From Eledone cirrhosa (Eukaryota > Mollusca > Cephalopoda > Octopoda > Eledonidae), in contig OZ024740.1 in the NCBI GenBank assembly GCA_964016885.1, positions 206,383,691 to 206,447,690 on the forward strand: a DNA stretch of 64,000 nt, in the 5' to 3' direction. Below are positions 49,201 to 60,600 of the stretch, in pieces. Below the pieces are notes generated by a model. The model was given only the letters and a program-made list of their open reading frames with translations. It was not told where the DNA came from and ran no database searches. The position numbers and the translations under genes are program-made. Numbering within the stretch: position 1 is the stretch's first letter; each line of letters starts with the position of its first letter.

Positions 49201-52200
49201 CCCAAAATTTGATAGCATTTGTTTCCTGTGGTCATTTACTGCTTACTGTTCTGATGCAACAGCTACATGTAAAAACTTTCATTCTTAGCTAAACTACCTG
49301 AGATCCCACTACATCTTTTGTGTACCCATAGTTTGCATTTGGAGTAGAGGATGACATTTCTACCTACACCTTTCCTAAACACTGAGCATGGTCATTTCCC
49401 CAAGGGAATTAAGGCTCTGTTTTCCCTTCTACTTACTAGGACCTTAGTCTTTGTCAGGTTAACTTTAAGACCCTTTGTTTCTAGGCCATGCTTCCAGGTT
49501 TGGAATTTATTCTCTAATTCTACCATAGATTCATGGCATGTAATGAGGTAAAAAGATGTAGGCTGTTAATCTGGAAGAAGCCTATTGTTATCCATAACTT
49601 TAAATATACAAACATTAAAGCATCATACCACACAACTCCCTAACTACTTATAAAGAGGAGATGTTTAAATAAATGTTGATCATTTTTGTTTGATATTCAT
49701 ATAGCTTAAACCTCAGGGAGAATTGTAAGAACTGTGAACATCTTCAACTTGCATTGGTCACCTTGAGGAAATCTTTTCAAATGAGTTTTGATGAGCAAGA
49801 CAAATTAATACAACATCTGGGTAAGTTGAATTTTTTTTCATTTTTACTTGCTGGTAGCTTCTATAGTAGCTGTTGTTATTCTATCTGGTATCATCTATAG
49901 TAGCTGTTGTTATCATTCTATCTGGTATCTTCTGTAGTAGCTGTTGTCATTATTCTATCTGGTAGCTTCTGTAGTGGCTGTTGTTATCATTCTATCTGGT
50001 AGCTTCTGTAGTGGCTGTTGTAGTCATTCTATCTTTAAATCTTATGTGCAAGTTGTTAACTTTCTCAAGTCAACAATGTCTGATATTAAGGTGCTGAGCT
50101 ACTAACCACAATATCATATGTTACTAATCACAGATTATTCCCCTTAGCACGATATAGACCAAAACTAATTACCTTCCCAATCCTAGTTCTCTAGAATGAC
50201 ATCCATCTATAATTCTTTTCCTGTTTATTTTGCCTACTGCCATTCCAGCAGGACATAAATTGTGTCAAACTCACACTGGTTTCAGATTTTTTATGAAAGC
50301 CATGGCGCCAACTCATTTACCACAGAAAACTATTTAAAGAAATACAACTCTGCTTGTTCCATTTTCGTCTGATTGAATATTTCAGTTATAATGGTCTGCG
50401 TCTCCCTCACCATCCTCCAAGGAAATGCCTACTCCATTCTGTCCATTGGGGCCGCGTGGCAGCCAGCGCGTGGGCTCCCATTTGCTCATAATAGTGAGAG
50501 ATGGAGTGAGCGGGAGAGACGGAGGCAGTGACAGCGGGATTTTGGTTCTTTTGTGTTCGGTCCTTGTGTATATGATACATCCAGCTGTAGAAACAGTTCC
50601 TAGTCAGGAAAAAGTGTCAAGTAGTAAAGAAGAAAAATCTTTCTGAGTCAATAGCTCCCATGCAGGGCTGGATTAATGGGGGGCAAAGGGGGCATTGTCC
50701 CAGGGGCCCCCTACAGTGGGGGACTGTAGGAGTTTATTTCTGCCCTCAGCTGGGCTTTTTAGATTTACGATAGTTAGAATGTTTGAATTTAATACCTGTA
50801 TATATAACTTTTCAATTCCAATTACTTGTGCCAAGCTAACTTTGATATGTGAAATTGGGGGGTCTGCTATGTATTCTAATTTTTTGTGTATAAGTGTCCC
50901 CTCCCCAAACCTGGACCCCCCAAGGTCTAAATCCAACCCTGCTCCCATGGCCCCTAATTAACAGCTACTACACATACTTATTATTCTATCTCTACTATAT
51001 TACTGTTGATACTGAGAAGACAGTGAAATAGAAAACTAAATTATGATCATCATCATCATATCTCTGTTTTTCCATGTTTGCATGGATTAGATGGGTCTTT
51101 TCCAGTACAGTATCCCTCCACTCATTCACCTTTGTGAGCTTTAGTGATTTGAGATCAGCTATCACCACCTCTGGCCAGGTATTCCTTCGTCTTCTACTGC
51201 AACTTCCTTCCACTGGGATTTCTTGCCACTTCTTCACTCTACAATCATCATCCATACACATCATGTCTATACCAATGCAGTCTTCTCTCTTGCACACTAA
51301 ATCTGATTCCTCATATACCCAGTTTTTCTCAACTCATCCATGCTTCATCGTTCACGCACATTAACATTTCAAATCCATTGAAGCATGCTTGCTTCATTTC
51401 TCTCTAGCCTTTATATATCCTCTACATTCACTGTTCATGTTTCACTACCATGCAACATCGCACATTACACGCAAGCATTTGTTAATGCTGAAGAGGCAGC
51501 CGAGTGGAAGACTAAAATACATTTATGCTACTGCTAAAAGTGGAAGAATCACATATAAAATATAGTGTAACCTTTTATACCCTGGCATCATCAATTGTTG
51601 TATATAGACATAGAAAATCTATAGTTTACTCTTTATTAAAAGTTGTTTACTCTATTATTTTGTCAGGTAACCAACTAGCTACCACCTGTAAAGACCAGTC
51701 TATTGACAGGTAAGTGAGTATTTATTCTAATGAGGAATGATATTGTGGAAGCTTCTGTAGAATACTTGTGAGAGTAAAGACAGGCTGGTAATTGTAAGTG
51801 GTGGTGGTGAAAGTAGAGCCTGTGCTGGTAGTGGTTTAGTCTCAGATCAGTTCTGATTGAGCAGACCCATGGTCAAAGTCATTCCAACTTTGAACATCTT
51901 ATCTTATGTTTTTCTAAATATAGTGTATCTAGGACTACATTATATAGAATGCTCTATTTTTAAGATATTTGACTCTGATTTGAGTGAGATTTGACTTCTA
52001 TTTCTAGAGGCTCACTTGTGGATTTGTACAAAGATGTTGGTTTGGAATGGTTTTTATGTGAATTACTTCACTAAATTTAAATCATCATCATCATCATCGT
52101 TTTTACGTCCGCTTTTCCATGCTTGCATGGGTCCTTTTCAGCACAGCATCTTTCCACTTGCCACTCTCATTCGTCTTTTTCTTTACAAGTCTCAGTGATT

Positions 52201-54604
52201 TGAGATCAGCTCTCACCACCTCTGCCCAGGTCTTCCTTTGTCTACCTCTACTGCAGCTTCCTTCCACTGGGATATCCTGGCACTTCTTCACCCAGCAATC
52301 ATTATCCATGTGCATCTTGTCCAACAAACATAATTGACATTAAAACATCTTTTCTTTAGAAGTGTTTAGGTGGTTGTGTATTTAAAGATAATGAAGGGTT
52401 TATTTTAGTGTTGAAATTTTGTCCATTATATTTAATATCTTATACAGCTCCTCCGTAAAGCTCAGCCTTGATAATGAAAAACATAATCGTCTGAGACTGA
52501 AATCCTTACAAAAGAAGGTTGTCTACACACAGGTAACTCCTCTTTGTCATCCTCTTTCATTTATAACAGTTATAATCTAAGGTTCTGATTTCATGAAACA
52601 CATTTACAATTGGTTTATATTAGTCATTACCAAACATAAGTGCTACTCTATCCGAGAGTGAAGATGTTGGAGTATTAATAATTGTAAATATGGTGACTTG
52701 GCAATATCAGTAGAGTGTTAGACAACATGATTTGTGGTATATAGTTACATTCACTTACATTCTGAGTTCAAATCCCACCAAGGTTAGCTTTGCCTGTGAC
52801 TCTGTTAAACCATCAAAAATACAGATTTTTTTAATGGCTTTTTCAATGATCCTGCATGATTTATTACAATATTTTCGAGTTATATATTCTAAGATTTTAT
52901 TTATTTTCCAGTTTCCAAGAGAAATATTACTTTTATTAGGAATAAATTTATAAAATATTAATATTTAGAAACCTTTCAAAGAATGTAATTTATATGTAAT
53001 TACTTTTGTGTTGTTTGAAAATTGGTTAAACTTTTTTGTATTATAGTAAAACACCTTTTTATTTTAACCCTTTAGCATTTACATTACTCTATATTTACTA
53101 TTGTATTTTCATGGTAAACACTTTATTTCACATGATTATCTCAGATAGTATTGAATCTACAAGATTTTGAGAACGATACATTAACATCAGTATGAGCAGC
53201 CAGTTACAGCCAGTTTGAACAAAAAGAGGTCAGAGAATTCTGGCCGGATACAACCAATTTAAACCAAACAGTTGTAAATCTCTGAAACAAAACTATACAG
53301 TCTGTAATGAATTGATTCAAATTCTATTTATTGTTTTTGTTGTTTTTTTTACTATAGAAAGAGGCTGACAAATTCTCACAGCCTATTGACAACAACAACA
53401 ACAATTGTGGTGACCAGCAACATAGCAAAATTTTAGTTCCAGAAACAGTAGAATATTCAGTTGTTAGAAATGAAACATCAGAAGAGGTTTCCTTATTGCC
53501 TGAAGAGACCATTTGTCCTCAAAGTCTGTTATTTTCCAAGTATGGTTTTGAATCTGATAGTGATTCTGGTGATAATGAAAAGGATGTAGACTCTCAGAAA
53601 TTATTAGCTTTTGAAAGTCCAAATTTAAAAGAAAGTACTGACAAAAAAATTAGTAATATTTGTCCAACTAATTTGGAGCTCGGAAGTTTAGAATGGAATT
53701 CCAAACAGGAGGTGACAAGGTCAGTTTCTCCAACATTTAGCTCAAGTAAAGAATTGATTTCTACTAACACTCCAAATACGTCACCTACTCTGGTACCGTT
53801 TCCAACAACTGATGTTTCATTAGTTCACAACTACATGACAGATAATCAAACACCAACTGATTCATTAACAAACTCTCCACGATGTAAGAAAAGAAGAACT
53901 CTCAGAAGTCAGACTCATGTTCAGAAAGCCAATCAAAGAGACCCACAGAATGATTTGCTGAAGAAACCTTCTCAGTGGATGTGTAACACCCAAAACATTA
54001 CCACTCCATCTAAAAGTCAATCTTCTGAAGAAAAAGAAAATTATTCCAAAAATTCTTTTTCTCCAGTAGATCCTGATAAAACAGTTCCACCAGAAAATTG
54101 GAACAACACAACAGTTCTACCACTGTCTGAAATGAATGACATGTTAACAGAACCTTCTTCACAACATATTGCCAATAAAAATTGGTCCCAAAATAATGAA
54201 AATATGACTGCTAAGAAGCTCATAACTGATTCCTTGCATAATGGTAGCTTGGCTCCAAGCATGTGTATGACAGAGTTTCTTCTACAGAATGAAGAATTAA
54301 CCAACAATAAACCCACAGAAATTGTGTCTAAGAAATCTGATTCCACAAGACAACAGAGATACATTGAAGAATCACAGATGATAATTCCAAGTGATAGCTA
54401 TAAGTTTGAAGATGGTAAACCAGAAGTAATGCCAAACATTGGTAAGTTCTTATTGTTTATGTATTTGGTATTCTTTTCTACATTTATCTTAATATGTTAC
54501 AACCAATGATGATGGTGGTGATGATGATGATAGATTTGTTCATTGATTGGTATGATGATCTCATTAAACATCATACCATCAATCATAATAATATGCCATG
54601 TGTG

Positions 54605-54679
<75 letters not shown>

Positions 54680-57600
54680 TCATCATTTTACATCCGCTTT
54701 TCCTTTGCAAGTGTGGGATGGGTCTTCTTCAGCACAGCATCCCTCCATTTGTCATGGTCCTTCATCATCTCCTCTGTGATCTTCTTCAACGATCTGAAGT
54801 CAGCTCTCACCACCTCTGCTCATGTTTTTCATGGTCTTCCTCTACTGAGTAATAATATTAATTGTTTCTACTTTTGGCACAAGGCCAGCAATTACCCAGT
54901 GTATTACTGGTACTTTATTTTATCGACCCCATAAGGATGAAAGGCAAAGTTAACATCAGCGGGACCTGAACTCAGAACTAATGAGAGTAAATATACTCAT
55001 TTACTAGTTGTGTATTAGCTCAATGCAATGAAGATCCTGCAGAGCTGTTATATATTTATAGTTTGTTTACAAACCAAAGAACTTATGTATATACATATAT
55101 ATGTATGTACCTGCCTTCCCATGTGCATTGATTGAAGCATACATCGAGTATGCACCACTTTCCCCTACCTTCCTCTCTTCCATCCCATACACTATCCATG
55201 TCCTAACACCTCATTCACATCCCTACGCTCCCACCTTCACCAGATAAATGCCCCGCCCTAGATCCACCTCTCCAATCAAGGCCAATCAAGTCCACACTGT
55301 AAAGTGGTCGTGTTGGTAACTCGGCAAAAATAATATGTTAATAGTTAGGATTCCATCTCTTCAGCTTTGCAGTCATTGTGCCTCATTACATTATTGAATA
55401 TTTTTTTACCACACCATTTTCTATTTCTTTCAACAGATGAAATGAATCATATTTCTGAGGATAATGAGAAAGAGTATGAAAAGCCTGACATCCAAAAGAG
55501 CAACTCTTCAATTCTTGATAGCTTTGACAGGTACAGGGGATCTTGTTTAAAATTACATTGCTTCTCTGACTATATAATCATCATGGTGGATTGGCAGTAT
55601 AGGTAGAGAGTCGGACGCCATGCTTTCCAGCATAGTTACGTCCCTTTACGATCTGAGTTCAAATCCCGCTGAGGTTGACTTTGCCTTTCATCCTTACGGG
55701 TCGATAAAATAAAGTACCAGTAATGCACTGGGTAATTGCTGGCCTTGTGCCAAAAGTAGAAACAATTATTACTACCACCATAGGATTGGCAGTATCGGTA
55801 GAGCATCAGACACCATGCTTTGCAGCTGAGAGTTATAGCCCTTTACGTTCTGGTGTCAAATCCGGCTGAGGTTAGCTTTGCCTTTCATCTTTACGGGGTC
55901 GATAAAATGCAATTTACTTATCATTACGTTTTTTTGTTTTTTCTGTTTAGTCAAAGAATAAAAGGCACCACCCATGAAAATTTTGGGCACCTCCAGGGAA
56001 GGGGATGGGGTGAGGAAGGTCTTCTCAAGCTAGAAACCTGGTCTTGATACTTGCAACAGAGAATTCTGCTAAGGGAACCATCATCATCATTATTTTTCCA
56101 CACTTGCATCTCTCCACTCGCTGCATTTCTTCATCATCTCCTCTGTGACTCTCAGTGATCTGAGGTCAGCTCTTACAACCTCTGCCCAGGTTTTCCTTGG
56201 TTTACCTCTAGTGTGGCTTCCCTCCACTGGGATTTCCTGGCACTTCACCTATTGGTCATCATCCATGCACATCACATGTCCATAACCAATGCAGCCTTCT
56301 CTCCTGCACACCACTTCGGATTCCTCTTAAACCCAGCTTCTCCCTCAACTCGTCCAAGCTTGCCTTTCTCTCACACTTACATTGCACATCCAATGAAGCA
56401 TGGTTGCTTCATTTCTCTCCAGTTTACACATATACTCTACAATCACTGCCCATGTTTCGCTACCATGCAGCATCATACTTTGCACACAGGTGTCATACAA
56501 TCGTCCTTTTGTATGTAGGGAGTAGTTCCCTAAAATTTTTCCATCCTATCCACTCCAATGAACAGATCCAATAAGACATCTCATCCAACATTCTAACAAT
56601 TATGCCAAGAACATGAAGTTCCTTTTATACAACCAGACATACATGCACACATCATCACTGATCAAACATCCATGATGGCATAAGTTGGAGACACATATAT
56701 ATCATCATCATCGTTTAACGTCTATCTTCCACGCTAGCATGGGTTAGACAGGAGTTGTCCCACGTGAGGCAAGATTGGTCAGGTGACTGTGTCTCGCTCG
56801 TATAGGACTATCTGGCAGGTTTTCTACGGCTGGATGCCCTTCTTAACACCAACCACATTTACAGTGTGGACTGGGAGCTTTTTACCATGTTACCTACACG
56901 GCCACATTACAGCGTGGACTGTGTGTCTTTTTGTCGTGACACCTACACGATCTCATTAGTTTGGACTGGATGGTGTGGTACCAACATAACTTTATAGAGA
57001 AAGGGTGGTGTTGGCAGGAGTGGGAGGATGGAATGGGGTGTGTTTGGTTTGAAGGGGCCTACTGACTGTAGGTTAACTTTGCACGTAAGGAAGGTGGGTC
57101 TTCTGTAATACTGTGTGTCGCCAAAGATCTCGATCCAGTGACATTGTCTTAGAGAGGTGCAAGTGTGCAAGGTTGGACTTTATCATGTCGTCCCAGGTTT
57201 TTCTGGGTCTACCTACTTCGTAACTTCCCTCAATTTTGATGGCCCTGCACTTTTTTATACAGCTGTCGTCTTTCATGCGCATCACGTGACTGAACCAACG
57301 TAATCTTCTCTCGAATAAACAGCATCTGATTCCTCTTATACCTGATTTCTCACTTAGTTCATCTATGTTTTGCCGTTCGCATATATTACTATTACACATC
57401 CAACGGAGCATGCATGCTTCGTTGCTTAGGTCGGTGAATTGGCAGTATCGGTAGAGGGTCGGACGCCATGCTTTCTAGCATAGTTACGTCCCTTTACAGT
57501 CTGAGTTCAAATCCCGCCGAGGTTAACTTTGCCTTTCATCCTTACGGGGTCGATAAAATAAAGTACCAGTAATGTACTGGGTAATTACTGGCTTTGTGCC

Positions 57601-60600
57601 TAAAGTAGAAACAATTATTTCTGGCCATATTATAACAATATGACCCTCCCCAAATATAACAATATATATATATGTATCAGGATTTAACCAGATTAAACTG
57701 TTCTAAAAGCCCAGATTGGACTGGTATTTTATTTACCAATTCCAAAAGAATGAAAGACAAAGTTAACCTCAGTAAGGAGGTGGAACCAAACCACAATCAA
57801 TTTAATCTGTTGCTCTCATGTGACATCAAGTGTCTGATGTCAACTGTGTTAGAAATACTCTAGGGTGGTGAGCACTTGTGTCTTATCTAGGGTCAGCAGC
57901 TGAACTTACAAAAGAAGGGTTAAATTTATGAAACACAGTTTCAGCCATATTGCAGATTTTTGGTCAAATAGAAACTTGATGCCAAATATAAATTGAAATG
58001 AATTTTTTTTTTTTTTTGCCAGGATTCCTCAGAAAAAAGATCTACCATATGCCTATGACATTGTGGTCCGCAAGAAACATGAAAGAAAACAATTAAATGG
58101 TTACACATGTCAGCAATGTGTTGAAGTAAGCTGGCAACTTGGCTTTACTGACTTTTCATATGTGTATGTTTCTATGCACACACACAACTGGTTGTCTTAT
58201 ATCTCAGTATGTGTGTATATGAAGTGTGTTTATATCTACGTATGTGAAGTGTGTTTATATCTACATATATGAAGTGTGTTTATATCTAAGTATGTGTGTA
58301 TGTGAAGTTGTATATCTAAGTATGTGTTGTATATGAAGTTGTGTTTATGTTTAAGTATGTGAAGTTGTGTTTATATATGTGAGGATATAACTTCTCTTAT
58401 AAATAGTCATACAACCACACACACACAAACAAACATACACTCACACCTGCTTCTACAGAAACACAAAAACATATATATACTCACATTCTTTCTTCTCATT
58501 TTAAAGAACTTCTGTTTCTTGTTTCAGTATTACAAAGCAAAGGGTCTCTCTGATGAGGAAATCAAAAAACAGATTGGAAATTGTTCAAAGCATAGAGCTA
58601 AATACAAACCTCCCAACACACCACAGCATTTTTGGTCGATTGGATTCCCTGACACAGAGGAATGTGAAAAAAGAGGTAACTCCACTTTAACCCTTTAACA
58701 TTAACATTACTTTATATTTACTATTGTATTTTCACAGTAAATACTTTATCTTACATAATTATCTCACATAATATCGAATCTACAAGATTTTGATGTTATT
58801 TATTTTGAGAAGAATACCTTAATATAGGTATGAGCAGCCGGTTGGAACAGAAAGAGGTGAGAGAGTTTTGACCAGAATGGCCGGTTTAAATGCTAATGGG
58901 TTAAAATTCCGTCTTATCCACAGCCACATCATTTTCTGTTAACTGTTTATTGATTCAGCAGTTGTTCATTATTAATTCTAGCAATGTTAGTAATGGCAGT
59001 ACAGTTGTGCAGAATTGAGGACCTTGGTGTCTGGAACTTAGACAGTTTAGGTGTTAACTACAGAGCCTTATAGTACACATACTATAAACAGTTCACATCT
59101 CACTGGTATACAGTAAAGTTGGCAGAACAATGACTGTAGACCAGAGGGTCTCAAACTTTTGAGACTTTATTTCACATTGCTCCAGTTTACTCAGCTGTAG
59201 AAATGAGATGATAGGGACTCAGGTCCCTATCATTCCACTGCAAAGTGGTCGTGGAGGTGTCACGGCAAAAAAGCACCCAGCACTCACTGTAAATGAGGTT
59301 GGTGTTAGGAAGGGCATCCAGCTGTAGAAATCAAGCCAGAATCAGTTCCCGTCCCACTCTTGCAAGCAAGGAAAAGCAGACGTAAAATGATGATGATGAT
59401 GATATCATTTGATATGTAATATACTATTATATCATCTCTACCACCCTCCACTGCCCCCAGCACCCCTTGGACCTTCTTAACACCCCCCAGCGGGGTGGTA
59501 GCGCCAACTTCGAGAACCTCTGCTGTAGACCGTCAACTTGGTATAAAGGTTGAGACTCTGCTTCTCTCAGATATTCTTGTAAAGGAACATTCACACTGTT
59601 TTTCACCTTGCTTTTGGCTCAAAGTCATCTCATATTGAAGATCTTGTTGTCAGCAAAACTGAAGCCATCCCTTGCTTTCCCAGAAAGCATCACTTAACAT
59701 GGCTGAAAACATCTTGTGAAAAATGTGGTTCCAGCATACATCCTTGTTTGATGTAGTTGCCATTTCTGCAACAACAAATACCTTAGCAAACATGCCCATA
59801 TGGGAGTACTAATGAAATACCTTAGCAAGCATGCCCACATGACAGTACTAATGAAATACCCTAGCAAACATGGCCAAACTAGGACAATAAATTTATAAGG
59901 ACATCCATGATAAAATGCTCGCAGTACAAGCTGTACAGTGATTGGTATTAGAAAGGGCATCCAATCATAGAAATCATGCCAAAAATGAATGTATGAACAA
60001 GATGTGGTCACCTGATCTCTCTAGTATCAGACTGTGACAACCTGTCTAACCCATGCAAACTTGGAAAATAAACATTAAATGGTGATGTTAATCATTGATT
60101 ACAAGAGCTGAAACTTGGCATGGATTGATAATGTTTATCTCTACTGGAGTGATATCAGTTCCAGGGACCACTTTTTTTACTTCATCCTCAGTAGGATGGT
60201 TAGCAAGTGACATGTTGATTCTTGTCTGGTAAGAGAGTTATTTTTACCTTATTGACAACAGGGGTGGAAATGCCCTCCCTATCAGATCATATTATCTGCC
60301 AGTAAAGCCAATCTATCAACCCTCAGCAGTTTTCAAGGTGTTGTAAAACCATCACCAGTTGTTGCTGGCTACATAGGAGTAAATGTTAACAACCATTTTA
60401 CTTCACAATGTGTACTGCATCAGCGGAAGCTTAACCTGAAGTATCTTGTGTGCCAAAATGAAAGAATCCTTCTTGGCTTAGCACAAACTGTCTGTGAGCT
60501 CTTGAGAAGTTGGTGTTTCTGGTTCAGGAGGACCTGTACATCATCACCTCTGTTTAATAGCTATTTTCCATGTTTGCATGGGTTTAGACTGGTTGTCATG

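Noticed and set aside
54494..54934. Open frames rich in Tyr-Ile downstream of exon 7
   Set aside because: They translate a (TA)n microsatellite followed by antisense LINE sequence.
55583..55660. tRNA gene (A- and B-box-like heads at 37210, 55583, 57432 and 62485-62538)
   Set aside because: Each head is followed by a SINE body, lacks a convincing acceptor stem, and recurs with the body attached, so these are SINE promoters and not tRNA genes.
55531..58022. An additional CtIP exon between exons 8 and 9
   Set aside because: The interval is SINE and LINE copies. Open frames at 55820, 56213 and 57672 lie within repeats or lack phase-2 splice sites. Exons 8 and 9 join in frame.
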